NCBI GenBank assembly: GCA_019636345.1
Contig: JAHBXQ010000001.1
Location: 587,985-651,984 of the forward strand
Direction of reading: 5' to 3'
Source of the DNA: Pirellulales bacterium
GTDB taxonomy: Bacteria > Planctomycetota > Planctomycetia > Pirellulales > Lacipirellulaceae
DNA length: 64,000 nt
Shown: positions 36,671 to 45,258 of the stretch, piece by piece
Position numbering within the stretch: the stretch's first letter is position 1
How the letters are laid out: each line of letters begins with the position of its first letter
Made by a program: the position numbers and the translations under genes
The notes under the pieces: generated by a model
What the model saw: the letters and a program-made list of their open reading frames with translations, nothing else
Databases searched by the model: none
Told to the model about the DNA's origin: nothing

Positions 36671-36913
36671 CGGCGTGGTGTTTTCGCAACGTGGTCGCCC
36701 GCCGAGTTCGGCCAGGCGCGTGACGAGGCCCGGTTGCATCGGTTCGGCGGTCGGCTGACCTGCGATTGCGGGCGACCGCCTGGGAGTCCGTCTCGCCCGA
36801 AACCGTTTTGGGAGCCAGTCCGGACTGGCGTGGAAGGCTGGCGGTTTGACATGGCCCGATGCCGGCCTACTGTTGAGCGATCCGACGCCTCGGGGGAGGG
36901 GCGAAGGACCACG

Positions 36914-36963
36914 ACGCGACGGGTCGCGCTGGGAGCGAGAGGGGACCCGTCGCGTTATTTTTT
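36914..36963 (+). terminator. Intrinsic terminator hairpin downstream of nadC
   Basis: Left arm ACGCGACGGGTC (36914-36925) pairs perfectly with GACCCGTCGCGT (36944-36955), a 12-bp stem with an 18-base loop, followed by TATTTTTT to 36963. The T-run orientation terminates plus-strand transcription, so it probably ends the nadC transcript, although it lies about 240 bases past the stop. Confidence 0.75.
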
Positions 36964-37149
36964 GCGCTTGCCGGCCCGCTTTGGCGGCCTCTTCGCCGCC
37001 GGCCGCCGCGGCGGAGGGCTGAGGGGTGAATGCACCGGGACGTGGGGACGTCGGTCGCCCCGTGAAGGGGGGCGGGGCGCGGTTCCCGGGCCTTTCCGAG
37101 CGGGCTGATCGGCACGACCGGCAATCCTGGAAATTCTTCGGCAATCCTT

Positions 37150-37178
37150 TTGACATTTCGTTTCGCCGTGTCTAGATT
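37150..37178 (+). promoter_or_regulatory. Sigma-70-like promoter with long leader before a PEP-CTERM gene
   Basis: A perfect -35 hexamer TTGACA (37150-37155) is separated by 17 bases from TAGATT (37173-37178), 4 of 6 matches to TATAAT. It points toward the gene at 37776, leaving a 5' leader of about 590 bases. Activity is not proven; it is the best -35/-10 pair I saw in the window. Confidence 0.55.
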
Positions 37179-37775
37179 GAAGCGGTGCGAGTATCCGCAC
37201 GAGCTTTGGATAGGCTGAAATTCATCCTTTTTGATTGGGTTGTGGACCTCATGAGCATTCGACCGGCGGCGAGCCAACGGGGCTCGATCGCTGACCGAAC
37301 CTGGGCGACTGAATCGCCCGAGGCCGCAACACCCTCTTCCGACAAGCTGCCGACGACCGTCTGATTCGGTCCCCGCGGTTTGCTCCCCTGGGCGCGACAC
37401 TCGGGTTGGCGGTTCGCCTGCTCGTCGGGGCGTTGCTCCGTCCTTCTCGGTTCGCAGCGATTCGTTCTCACGTTCGCTCGTCTTTCATGCAGCTCGCCGA
37501 ATGCGGCGGGCGGCAAGCGCCCAGCGTGCGCCTGCCCCGACTCTGGCATGAGTGCCGGTGGAATGCACTCCGCGCGTACGAACGCGTGCGGAGCGTTCGC
37601 GAGGTTCGCGACTTGGACATCGTCACTGTGACATCGTCACTGGAGAGTCTTCAACCGCTGGTACGTGCCGTGGCCTTCGGCCTCCGGCTCCCGCCTCGAC
37701 GCGGGTCTGGCAGCCGCCGCGGCAAGCCAGGTGCATGCACTGCTCTGCGGTCGAACAAGGAAAGCGAACCGAACT

Positions 37776-38612
37776 ATGAAGAACGCACTCAACGGTTTTG
37801 GCAAGTTCTCGATTCTGTCGGCTGCGGTCATGCTGGTCGCCGGCGCGGCGCCGGCGCAGGCGGTCATCAACGGGGCCGGTCTGACGATTTACACGGGCCC
37901 CAGCGCCCGGTTGTTGGATTCGATCGGCACGCCCGAGTTCTACAGCGTGTGGTACGAAGAGTCGTGCGACAATCCCCACCTGCGCATCCGTGCGAACAAC
38001 AAGCCGGTGGTCATGTTGGTCGTCGACAGCACGCTCGACGCCAACGTGGGGCTCGTGAGTTTCGATCTCAAGATCAACCAAGCGAACTACATCTTCGGCG
38101 ACGGCGACGGCGGCAGCATGGACAACTACACGCAGTACATCATGGAGTCGATGTACACCTCGCCGGGCGTGTCGATCCTGAGCAACGTGTTGTCGGCCGA
38201 CAAGAAGACGCTGACGCTTAATTTCAGCGGCTTGACCGCGGGCAAGAAGGTGCTGTTCAACGTCGACTTGGATGCGGAAAACGATCCGAACATGTTCATG
38301 TATCCGGACTTCCGCCACGTTTTGCACGGCGCGCCGATGTTCGCCGGCGCCCCGCAGACGCTGCCGGCGTCGTTCGCCGCCATGTTCGCCAGCGCGACCG
38401 AGTCCTTGCCGATCGTGGGCGAGCTGACTCAAGAGGATTCTGCGCCGGCCTTCTCGAACCAGAACATCCGCCCCTACAGCGTCATGGACAAGATGCAGAT
38501 CCTCGAGACGCCGGGAACTTACGAAATCCCCGAACCGACCTCGGCCGCTCTCGCGGTGATTGTCGTCGGCGCCGGGCTGCTCGCCGCCCGTCATCGTCGG
38601 GAAGTCGCCTGA
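37776..38612 (+). CDS. PEP-CTERM sorting domain protein
   Basis: The 278-residue protein has a signal peptide (FSILSAAVMLVAGAAPAQA) cut near residue 29, a beta-rich extracellular domain of unknown family, and a C-terminal PEP-CTERM motif, IPEPTSAALAVIVVGAGLLA followed by basic RHRRE. The motif is recognised by exosortase-type sorting enzymes, not found in this window. The middle resembles lectin-like domains of planctomycete PEP-CTERM proteins, but I cannot name one. ATG 37776 is chosen because it places the signal peptide at the N-terminus. A terminator follows at 38686. Confidence 0.85.
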   Translation: MKNALNGFGKFSILSAAVMLVAGAAPAQAVINGAGLTIYTGPSARLLDSIGTPEFYSVWYEESCDNPHLRIRANNKPVVMLVVDSTLDANVGLVSFDLKINQANYIFGDGDGGSMDNYTQYIMESMYTSPGVSILSNVLSADKKTLTLNFSGLTAGKKVLFNVDLDAENDPNMFMYPDFRHVLHGAPMFAGAPQTLPASFAAMFASATESLPIVGELTQEDSAPAFSNQNIRPYSVMDKMQILETPGTYEIPEPTSAALAVIVVGAGLLAARHRREVA

Positions 38613-39125
38613 TCGGGCGTCGTTCCTGGCTTTTAGGCGGCTTGCTTCGGGCAATTCCGTCTGCCGCCAAACAGAGCTTGCTTACGGACGCCAACGATCG
38701 CAGGGGTCGTTGGCGTCCTGTTTTTTTGCCGTCGGGCGAGCGACTCAGGCGCTTCGGGCGACGACGCTTGGGCGGGCTTCGCGCGGCGTCCGAACGACAC
38801 CGAGCGCGCGGCAGTGAACCGTGCTAGCTGCTCGCTGGGCGGCGGCCAGTCGCTGAGCCGTGGCAGACTTTGCGGGTTAAGTCGACTGGCCGTCTGTTCC
38901 GGTTGCTCCGAACGTTTGCAAGGCTCTGATTCTGCGGGTTTCTCCCGATTTTCTGAAAGTGCCGATCGCAGGGGTTCCGATACCTCCGAGTGAGTCGACT
39001 GGCAGTCCTGTTCTGCCGCGACTTGCGAGACCGCATGAGGCGGACTTGATCGAACTGAGACGCAGGACGACGTCCTGCTGGGACCGTGCGGCCCGCAACC
39101 GCGCACATTAGGGGGGAACCTAAGG
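38613..39125 (+). other. Intergenic region with terminator and no other gene
   Basis: About 513 bases between two secreted-protein genes. It holds the terminator hairpin at 38686-38727. Beyond that there is ordinary GC-rich sequence and a short repeated GTCGACTGGC (near 38881 and 38994), with no gene-like frame. The ribosome site of the following gene is GGGGGAACCTAAGG immediately before 39126. Confidence 0.45.
38686..38727 (+). terminator. Intrinsic terminator after the PEP-CTERM gene
   Basis: A 12-bp stem, GGACGCCAACGA (38686-38697) with TCGTTGGCGTCC (38707-38718), a 9-base loop and a run of seven Ts (38721-38727). This is a clear rho-independent terminator for the gene ending at 38612. 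Confidence 0.9.
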
Positions 39126-40343
39126 ATGAAACTTCGAGTATGGAGCTGCGCTGCGCTCGCGTTCTGCGTGCTGACAGCCGGAGCCGCCGCGGGGCGCGCT
39201 CAATCGAAGGGGGTTCGAAGCGTCGAATTCCAGGACGCTGAGCAATCGAGCGGTTGGGACGACGGCGTTGACTTGGCCTCGTACCAGACCGCCGTCTCGG
39301 CGAGCGTCGGTCCGGGACCCAGAGGGGGCGGCTACATCGGCGGGATTCCGAGCATCATGGACCGGCCGATCCAGGTCGTGGCCGGCGCCCAGTACATCTA
39401 CGCCCGGGCGAACTTCAGCCAAGCCCTCGCTTACGTCGAGCAGGACCTGGTCAACGGCGGCGAAACCTGGGTCAACTACGACTTCAACTACAACTCGTCG
39501 TACGGCTTCTACGGCGGGATTTACATGTGCGACTGCGGCGGGTCGTTGATCTTCAACTTCAACCGTTTCACGAGCGACGCCAGCTTTGCGGCGGCGAACG
39601 TGCCGGCTCAGACGACTCCGACGCAAACGGCCATCTTCGGACCGTTTGAAATCGACGGCAACATCACCGGGTTCGCCGACGTCGATCTCAAGTCGTACGA
39701 CCTGAGCTTTGCGAAGACGATTCCGCTGGGCGGACCGTTGTGCGGCTGTTGCGACGACTGCTGCGAAGACTCGTGCTGCGACGACGCATGTTGCGGCGGG
39801 GGCGGCGGTTGCTGCCAGGGGGGCGGCTGCGGTTGCCCGGCGTGGGACATCACCTGGAGCGGCGGCATTCGCTTCGCCGACGTCAATTGGGGCCGCGGCG
39901 CCACGGCGACCACCTTCGGGACGGCGCCGGTGTTCATCGACAGCTACACGACCCGCATGGACTTCGAAGGCTTCGGCGGTCGCGTCGGGTTGGCGGGTCG
40001 CCGGTACCTCGGCAAGCGCGGGTTGTTCAGCCTGTACGCCAAGGGGGACTGGTCGCTGTTGAGCGGCGAGATCAATCTGGAAACGCTGGTCACCAACCAG
40101 GCTGGCACGGCGTTCCATCGCACCAGCGGCGACATCATCGTCCCGGTCACCGAGATCGAACTGGGCGGCACGGTCCACTTGGGCTGCCACGCCAACATCA
40201 CGGCCGGTTACTTCTGGTCGGCCTGGCACGACCTGGGCATGCGTGAAGAGTACGCCTGGGGCAACTTCCAGATGTCGCACTACGACGATGCGAACATCCT
40301 GGGCTTCGACGGACTGTTCGTCCGCGGCGAAGTGTTGTTCTAA
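39126..40343 (+). CDS. Outer-membrane beta-barrel protein (Lpg1974/MOMP-like) with Cys-rich loop
   Basis: The 405-residue protein has a signal peptide (LRVWSCAALAFCVLTAGAAAG), alternating beta-strands of Gly/Tyr/Phe/Asn pattern (YGFYGGIYMCDCGGSLIFNF, AGYFWSAWHDLGMREEYAW) and a C-terminal Phe (LFVRGEVLF), as expected for an outer-membrane barrel. It resembles the Lpg1974 family of pore-forming major outer-membrane proteins found in planctomycetes. Residues 206-237, between strands, contain 13 cysteines in 32 residues with Asp/Gly (for example CCDDCCEDSCCDDACC), an unusual insert. The start is at ATG 39126 after a good ribosome site. A bidirectional terminator follows at 40384. Confidence 0.82.
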   Translation: MKLRVWSCAALAFCVLTAGAAAGRAQSKGVRSVEFQDAEQSSGWDDGVDLASYQTAVSASVGPGPRGGGYIGGIPSIMDRPIQVVAGAQYIYARANFSQALAYVEQDLVNGGETWVNYDFNYNSSYGFYGGIYMCDCGGSLIFNFNRFTSDASFAAANVPAQTTPTQTAIFGPFEIDGNITGFADVDLKSYDLSFAKTIPLGGPLCGCCDDCCEDSCCDDACCGGGGGCCQGGGCGCPAWDITWSGGIRFADVNWGRGATATTFGTAPVFIDSYTTRMDFEGFGGRVGLAGRRYLGKRGLFSLYAKGDWSLLSGEINLETLVTNQAGTAFHRTSGDIIVPVTEIELGGTVHLGCHANITAGYFWSAWHDLGMREEYAWGNFQMSHYDDANILGFDGLFVRGEVLF

Positions 40344-40383
40344 GCCGGGCGCAACACGCCTCCGAATCCGACCCGAAAACGAA

Positions 40384-40425
40384 ACAGGGCCCGTCGCAGT
40401 CAGTGCGACGGGCCCTGTTATTTTG
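40384..40425 (+). terminator. Bidirectional terminator between outer-membrane protein and rpsU
   Basis: ACAGGGCCCGTCGCA (40384-40398) pairs with TGCGACGGGCCCTGT (40404-40418), a 15-bp stem, followed by TATTTTG on the plus strand. On the minus strand the hairpin is followed by TTCGTTTTC. It can therefore end both the outer-membrane gene (plus) and rpsU (minus), which converge here. Confidence 0.9.
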
Positions 40426-40491
40426 TTTTGGATCGAGCACAAGCTCAGGCGGCGTTCTCGCAGCGCTTGGCTTGTCGCCCGCGGAGCGCGG

Positions 40492-40692
40492 CTACCGGGT
40501 CGGACCGACCATCCGATCGCGGCGCGAACGGCGTTGAGCCCGCAAGCGGGCACGGCGCTTGGTCTCGCTGGGCTTCTCGTAGAATTCGCGAATGCGGATC
40601 TCCTTCTTGATCCCGCTCCGCTCGACCAGCTTGCGGAAACGGCGAACCGCTTCCTGGGCCGTCTCCTTCTCACGTAGCGTCAGCTTAACCAC
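40492..40692 (-). CDS. rpsU: Small ribosomal subunit protein bS21
   Basis: bS21 is a short basic protein of the 30S subunit. The 66-residue product [20 protein letters not shown] has the family start and the usual [20 protein letters not shown] toward the end. The GTG start at 40692 follows AAGGA; an earlier in-frame start would add an unusual 23-residue extension, so it was rejected. Upstream on the same strand (40693-41025) nothing else is apparent. Confidence 0.95.
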   Translation of the reverse strand: MVKLTLREKETAQEAVRRFRKLVERSGIKKEIRIREFYEKPSETKRRARLRAQRRSRRDRMVGPTR

Positions 40693-41025
40693 ACCGAGTT
40701 CCTTTCCACGCTTCAGTCGAGGTTGGGGGCCGCGGGCGCTTCGCCAGGGGCGAGGGCGCATATCGGCGTCACGAATCGCTTAAGATAGCACCGTCCGGGC
40801 CAGGCGTCCAGATCGGGCGGCGCAAATCCCTGCCTGGGGTGAGTTTGGGGCCTGCCGCCGGAGCAGCTTGCGCAACCGGCGCTTGCGGAATCGCCCGGCA
40901 AAATCGCAAGGGGGTCGGGCCCGATCCATGTTCCGACCGGCGTCGGAGACGGCCGATTCGTAAGGGCGAGTTGGCGGCTCGAACCCCCTGCGAGCCCTGT
41001 CCTGCACCACGCCGTCGTCGACGCC

Positions 41026-41187
41026 ATGAACCCCGCTCCCCTCAGTAGTCAGGAACTGCTCCAAGCGCTGGGGCAGCGGCAAGACGATCTCTTGGAGCAG
41101 TTGGACCAGCTCAACGCCCTCATCGAGTCTGCGCTGGCGGCGGCTGCCGTCGCCAGGAACGGCGCGCTTGCCGACGCCGCGGCGTAG
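41026..41187 (+). CDS. Small hypothetical protein (53 aa)
   Basis: A short frame ATG 41026 to TAG 41185 encodes 53 residues: MNPAPLSSQELLQALGQRQD then DLLEQLDQLNALIESALAA and an Ala-rich end. The central part is a good amphipathic, leucine-heptad-like helix that could form a coiled coil. There is no strong ribosome site, and no family can be named. I include it because codon use and the coiled-coil pattern look real; similar small helical proteins are common in planctomycetes. It may also be part of the leader of another gene. The preceding 330 bases (40693-41025) show no other gene. Confidence 0.45.
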   Translation: MNPAPLSSQELLQALGQRQDDLLEQLDQLNALIESALAAAAVARNGALADAAA

Positions 41188-41257
41188 CGCCTTGCAGGCG
41201 GCAGCCCCGTCGGGAGACGGGACGACCATAATGCTGCAATGCCGTTGCCGCGAGCGC

Positions 41258-41294
41258 AAAGAAAATGCGGAGCGGTCCGTGGGACCGCTCCGCA
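41258..41294 (-). terminator. Intrinsic terminator of the lipoprotein gene
   Basis: A 13-bp perfect stem, TGCGGAGCGGTCC (41266-41278) with GGACCGCTCCGCA (41282-41294), is followed on the minus strand by TTTTCTTT (reading leftward from 41265 to 41258). It lies downstream of the gene ending at 41327. Confidence 0.85.
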
Positions 41295-41326
41295 AGCGTC
41301 ATGTCGTCTGCAGTTCCGAAGCCCGA

Positions 41327-41569
41327 TTACTCGGTGACGGCCTTGACCGCGTCTTCGGCGCCCTGCTTGATGTCCGCCGCAGCGTCTTTCGCCGCTTCAG
41401 CGGCTTCGTCGCCCGCGGCCTTCGCCTTGTCGGCGGCTTCGTTAGCGGCGTCAGCCGCGTCTTGCACGGCGTCCTTCGCCTTGTCGACTTCGCTCTGCTG
41501 GCAGCCGGCGCCGCCGATCAGGCCCAACCCCAGGGCCAACGCCAATGTCATCGAACCGATTTTTTTCAT
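41327..41569 (-). CDS. Small Ala-rich lipoprotein
   Basis: The 80-residue protein has a lipoprotein signal: a basic start MKKIGS, a hydrophobic core, and the lipobox LIGGAGC with lipid-modified Cys23. The mature part is an alanine-rich amphipathic helix (repeats such as DAADAANEAADKAKAAGDEA) resembling small Lpp-like or stress-type helical lipoproteins. It is followed by an excellent intrinsic terminator at 41258. No enzymatic function is expected. The ribosome site AGGAG lies about 11 bases upstream of the ATG. The plus-strand gene to the right starts at 41963, leaving about 393 bases (41570-41962) in which I see no other gene. Confidence 0.88.
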   Translation of the reverse strand: MKKIGSMTLALALGLGLIGGAGCQQSEVDKAKDAVQDAADAANEAADKAKAAGDEAAEAAKDAAADIKQGAEDAVKAVTE

Positions 41570-41962
41570 GATCTTTCGATCTCCTAAGTTTCACGCCGTT
41601 GGGAATTCCGCCTGGGCGACCGTCGACGAAGACGAGACGCCGTTGTCGTTAAGTCTAAGCCTATCACCCTCGCCGGGCTGTGGCAAACCGCCGCAGTACG
41701 GAGCTTGCCGGGAAGTGGCGAGATCGGGCTCAACAACCGGTTCGGCCGGCACAGTTTTCGCATTTTGCCGAGTCGCCGCCAGCGTCCAAGGTTCTGCGAT
41801 TCCTGCGACGATCACGCTCAGCGCAGCCCGGGCAGGAAGCCGATGACCGTATTGGCGCCGGGGTCCCGCAGCCCGCGTCCGGGGGGAGCCTGCGCTCGCG
41901 GCGACCGGTCTCCCTGGGGTATTCGCCGCCGCGATGGCGTTCTTGCCTGGAGTCGTCGACCC

Positions 41963-42337
41963 ATGAAACGTTTTCTGCCTTCCGTCCTGATCTGTACGGT
42001 CGTGGCGGGTTTCGCCTGCCGCACGGCGCACGGCGCCGAGGACGCGTTTGACTTCGGCCGGTCGGTCGATGCGGCCTCGTCCGAGGACGAGTACGCTTAT
42101 GAGGCCGCTCCCGCGCGCGGACAGCAACCTTCGATCGCCCATCAGAAGGCGATGGCCCGGGCCGAGCAACGGATGGCGCGCTTGGCGTCCATGAAGTGGT
42201 ACGGTTTCTCGGGGGCTCGCCCGACCGCCACGGGGATGGCCTTCACGACGATGTACAGCCCCGCGTGGCAATCGCCCGGCGGCCGGCCGTTCGCGTGGCA
42301 TGCCGCCTCGCGGCCGATCGTGATCTATCGGAGGTGA
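41963..42337 (+). CDS. Small secreted protein of unknown function
   Basis: The 124-residue protein has a signal peptide (KRFLPSVLICTVVAGFACRTAHG) cut near residue 24, an acidic linker, and a small C-terminal region rich in Arg, Ser, Pro and aromatics (SMKWYGFSGARPTATGMAF). It resembles no family I can name. Start at ATG 41963 places the signal peptide first. It is convergent with the next gene, with only about 66 bases between stop codons. Confidence 0.7.
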   Translation: MKRFLPSVLICTVVAGFACRTAHGAEDAFDFGRSVDAASSEDEYAYEAAPARGQQPSIAHQKAMARAEQRMARLASMKWYGFSGARPTATGMAFTTMYSPAWQSPGGRPFAWHAASRPIVIYRR

Positions 42338-42403
42338 GCGGCGAACGGTCGCGGGCGAGAAGAGTCGCGGGCGGAGAACTGTTCGGGGACTCCGCGTCGC
42401 AGT

Positions 42404-42769
42404 TCAGCCGGCGACTCCCGAGGGGCCTCTTCGCTCGCCCCGTTGGCGCTCCTTCAGCGAGCGGCAGGCTTGCAGCAGTTGATTGAGGTGCGCTTCGGCG
42501 GCCCGGGTCGGGCGATCGCGACGGAAGTCGCGGGCCAGGGCCTTGGCGGCGACGACCACCTCGGCTTGCTCCGGGTCGGCCGGACGCGCGGCCAACTGCC
42601 GGGCGAGCTTGGCGACGGCATCCCAATCCCCTGCGGTCGCGGCGCGGAACAGCCGCTCGACTTCGTCGAGATGGGCGTCGACCAGTTGCTCGACCCGCAT
42701 GGCGTCAGCGGCCAACTGCGCGTGGCAACCGGCCAACGACGGCAGCGAAGGGTATTCGGCGGAGTTCAT
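42404..42769 (-). CDS. Small helical protein of unknown function
   Basis: The 121-residue protein is predicted helical: LAGCHAQLAADAMRVEQLVD, LDEVERLFRAATAGDWDAVA, then QAEVVVAAKALARDFRRDRP and HLNQLLQACRSLKERQ. No signal peptide or known domain. It follows the gene ending at 42886 on the same strand with a gap of 116 bases, so cotranscription is possible. Start at ATG 42769. Confidence 0.6.
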   Translation of the reverse strand: MNSAEYPSLPSLAGCHAQLAADAMRVEQLVDAHLDEVERLFRAATAGDWDAVAKLARQLAARPADPEQAEVVVAAKALARDFRRDRPTRAAEAHLNQLLQACRSLKERQRGERRGPSGVAG

Positions 42770-42885
42770 CGGCGCGCTCTCGCAAGCAAGTTTCCGGCGG
42801 AGTGAGGGGCGGTTTTTGTTCGCGACCGGAGCCGTGCGTCGCCCAGGCGGCGCGTGGCCTGTCGGTCCCCCTCGTTCCGTTGCGG

Positions 42886-43248
42886 TCAGGCGGCGCGGGC
42901 GGGCGTGAAGCCCGGCTCGAACGGCAGCGCGGGCTTGCGGTACGCGACGCTCGCCAAGCGCCGGATCGCCAGCGGGGCGACGCGATCGGCGGCGCGGGCG
43001 ACGACCTCGGCTTCCCACGCGGTATCGGCTCCCGGGTGTCGCGACAATACGAGTCGTGCTTGGCGACGGATCTCGCCGCCGGCCCGGGCGCGGATGTAGC
43101 CGCGCAGCTCGCACAGCGACATGCCGGCAGTTCGTCCCTCGACCGCGTCGACGACCCCCTCGATGCTCAGGTCAGCCACCTGGCGCACGATGGCTTCCAG
43201 GCGGCGCTGCAGATTGCCCTGCAGGAACGAGAGGATGGCGTCGACCAT
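42886..43248 (-). CDS. Hypothetical protein upstream of a helical partner gene
   Basis: The 120-residue protein starts MVDAILSFLQGNLQRRLEAI and continues with helices, for example RGYIRARAGGEIRRQARLVL and VARAADRVAPLAIRRL, ending with an unusual Pro-rich segment. I recognise no family. Two in-frame upstream codons exist, but ATG 43248 gives a compact start. The same-strand gene 42404-42769 follows. Confidence 0.55.
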   Translation of the reverse strand: MVDAILSFLQGNLQRRLEAIVRQVADLSIEGVVDAVEGRTAGMSLCELRGYIRARAGGEIRRQARLVLSRHPGADTAWEAEVVARAADRVAPLAIRRLASVAYRKPALPFEPGFTPARAA

Positions 43249-43487
43249 GACGGGGTTCTCCGTTAACGGGGCGTAGTGCGCGGCGGACGGCCGAACTTCG
43301 GGGGGTGAACTCGGCGTCTGGGGAACTGGGGGCCGACGCGGGCGCAACGCTCGGCGGCTTGTCGTTGCTTAAGATCGAACCGCTGCTATCGGCGTCTGCA
43401 GCATGCGGCGACCAGAGCGGTCGACCGGCGCCGGCGGCAAACGGGCCTCAAGTTGCCCGGGACCCCTAACCGATACAACACGTGCAC

Positions 43488-43516
43488 TTGACCCGCTCGG
43501 TGCGATTCCGTAATTT
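43488..43516 (+). promoter_or_regulatory. Promoter-like pair for tRNA-Cys
   Basis: TTGACC (43488-43493), a 17-base spacer and TAATTT (43511-43516) end 14 bases before the tRNA gene. The spacing is ideal for a tRNA promoter; the -10 is only 3 of 6 matches. Confidence 0.5.
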
Positions 43517-43530
43517 TCACAGACCGACGC

Positions 43531-43602
43531 GGCGCCGTAGCCAAGTGGCTAAGGCATCGGATTGCAAATCCGACATCCCCGGTTCGAATCCGGGCGGCGC
43601 CT
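43531..43602 (+). tRNA. tRNA-Cys (GCA anticodon)
   Basis: The cloverleaf folds fully: acceptor stem GGCGCCG (43531-43537) with CGGCGCC (43595-43601), anticodon stem TCGGA/TCCGA around the loop TTGCAAA with anticodon GCA at 43564-43566, and T-arm CCCGG-TTCGAAT-CCGGG. Discriminator base is U at 43602. CCA is not encoded. Cysteine identity follows from the anticodon. Confidence 0.95.
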
Positions 43603-43624
43603 CTTCCGACGGCCTGCAACAGCA

Positions 43625-43660
43625 CGAGCCGCGAATCGCCCTGGGGCGATTCGCGGCTCG
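43625..43660 (+). terminator. Terminator-like hairpin after tRNA-Cys
   Basis: CGAGCCGCGAATCGCC (43625-43640) pairs with GGCGATTCGCGGCTCG (43645-43660), a 16-bp perfect stem with a 4-base loop, followed by TTGCGTTTGT. It lies 22 bases after the tRNA and before the convergent symporter gene, so it probably separates the two units. Confidence 0.8.
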
Positions 43661-43695
43661 TTGCGTTTGTCGGGACGGTTCCAGACGCGGCTGAA

Positions 43696-45063
43696 CTACG
43701 TCGCCGCGGCGGGCTGTTTATCGGCTTTGAACACGGCGATGAACGCCAGCATGATCATCCCGGCCAAGGCGGCCGGGATGCCCCAGATCATCTTCCAGTC
43801 GAGCGTCTTGAGGGCAGCGACGTTTTTGTCGTTCGCCAATTCCTTCGCGGCATCCCAATCGGCTTGCAGGGCGGTGCGGTCGGCGCCCGATGCCTTGGCC
43901 AGCTTGCCGGCGAGTTCTTCAGCTTTCACAGACGCCGCGAGCGCTTCCTCGTTGAGGGCCTTGTATGTCGCGGGGGTGTAGTTCTGCTCGATGCGGCCCG
44001 CCACCTTGGCCCCGATGAACATCCCGAGGCCCAGGGTGAACAGAACGAGCATCCCTTGGGCTTGGGAGCGAATGCCCGCCGGGGCGACTTTGTCGGTGTA
44101 AATCTGACCGGTGACAAAGAAAAAGTCGTAACAAATGCCATGCAAGGCGACGCCCAAGAGCACCATCCACTGGACGCTGTCCGGGGCGCCGAAGGCGAAC
44201 AGCACGTAACGCACGACCCAGGCGAGCATACCGACGGCCAACATCCACTTGACTCCCAGCCGCACGAAGAACATCGGCATGACGAGCATGAAAAAGATTT
44301 CGGACATTTGCCCGAAGGTCATCTTGAACGCAGGATTGGCAATGTCGGCCTGCGTCACCGTCCGCTCGGCCAGTTGGTAGTAGAAGGCCAGCGGAATGCA
44401 GATCAGGAACGAACTGATCATGAAGACCAAGTAGCTGCGGTTCTTCAGGAGCACCAGCGCATCGAGGCCCAGGATTTTGCTTGCGGAGATTGCTTCCCCT
44501 TTGGCCGGGGGCGGGGTGTGGGGCAATGTGAAGCTGTACAGCCCCATGGCGAGCGCGGCGCCCCCGGCCAGATAGAACATGTTGATCGTGTTGCCCCAAT
44601 TCAGGACCGACAGCGCGATCCCCGCGACGATCCAGCCGATCGTGCCGAAGACGCGGATCAGCGGAAACTCCTTTTCCGGATCATGCATCGTATGGAGCGC
44701 CAGCGAATTCGTCAGCGCGAGCGTCGGGTAATAGGTCAGCATGTACGCGAACAGCATCAGGTTGATCTGTCCGGGAGACGGGGACTCGCCGCGCATCATG
44801 CCGGTCGCGGCCAGCATGACGGCTCCTCCCGCGAGGTGCATGACGCCCAGAACTCGTTCTGTGGAGAAGAAGCGGTCGGCGACGAACCCGACGAAGAACG
44901 GCGAGATCATCCCGGCGATCGGCCCGACCGCGTAGGTCCACCCGATGTCGTCTCCCTGAAATCCGATCAGGCCGAGAAACTTCGCGGCTGTGACGTACCA
45001 TGCTCCCCAAATGAAAAACTGGAGGAACATCATCAGCGACAGACGCGTGCGGACGGAACCCAA
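43696..45063 (-). CDS. MFS nucleoside:H+ symporter-like transporter
   Basis: The 455-residue protein has about 12 membrane helices and the [20 protein letters not shown] start of the NHS family (NupG/XapB-like nucleoside:proton symporters). The segment [19 protein letters not shown] is typical of NHS. The frame is open to 45201 without a Met, but the TTG at 45061-45063 is preceded by GGGAG with a 7-base spacer and gives the family N-terminus. Substrate could be nucleosides or related compounds. It has a long helical loop ([18 protein letters not shown]) near the C-terminus, which is unusual. Confidence 0.82.
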   Translation of the reverse strand: MGSVRTRLSLMMFLQFFIWGAWYVTAAKFLGLIGFQGDDIGWTYAVGPIAGMISPFFVGFVADRFFSTERVLGVMHLAGGAVMLAATGMMRGESPSPGQINLMLFAYMLTYYPTLALTNSLALHTMHDPEKEFPLIRVFGTIGWIVAGIALSVLNWGNTINMFYLAGGAALAMGLYSFTLPHTPPPAKGEAISASKILGLDALVLLKNRSYLVFMISSFLICIPLAFYYQLAERTVTQADIANPAFKMTFGQMSEIFFMLVMPMFFVRLGVKWMLAVGMLAWVVRYVLFAFGAPDSVQWMVLLGVALHGICYDFFFVTGQIYTDKVAPAGIRSQAQGMLVLFTLGLGMFIGAKVAGRIEQNYTPATYKALNEEALAASVKAEELAGKLAKASGADRTALQADWDAAKELANDKNVAALKTLDWKMIWGIPAALAGMIMLAFIAVFKADKQPAAAT

Positions 45064-45070
45064 GGCGAGA

Positions 45071-45075
45071 CTCCC
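45071..45075 (-). promoter_or_regulatory. Ribosome binding site before a TTG start
   Basis: GGGAG (complement of 45071-45075) lies 7 bases upstream of the TTG codon at 45061-45063, supporting the start chosen for the NHS-type symporter. Confidence 0.6.
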
Positions 45076-45258
45076 GAAAAGCGAACGCGGTGAGCAGAAT
45101 TGCTGCGCCGAGGCGAGCACGACGACCAAGCGAGGCCTGAGTGTAATCCGCCGTCGCGAGCGACGGAAGCCTGAGGCCCGCGACGTTCCGGCTCGCGACA
45201 CGCGGCATGCTCGTGCGGCGAATCCCGTACGGCGCGGCAGTCCGGACCGTCTTGCCCT

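Larger units (their letters stand above)
36671..37775. other. Long gene-poor region before a PEP-CTERM gene, containing a terminator and a promoter
   Basis: The 1105 bases have no supported protein gene; minus-strand frames (for example one ending at 36626) are Arg/Pro-rich and unlike known families. It contains a terminator hairpin (36914-36963) and a promoter-like pair at 37150-37178 oriented toward the next gene, leaving a leader of about 590 bases. Near 37616-37642 the sequence GACATCGTCACTG is repeated twice with a 14-base period. Confidence 0.5.

Noticed and set aside
36626-37156. A 176-codon minus-strand frame
   Set aside because: Sequence is Arg/Pro-rich, overlaps the nadC end and a terminator hairpin, and shows no domain.
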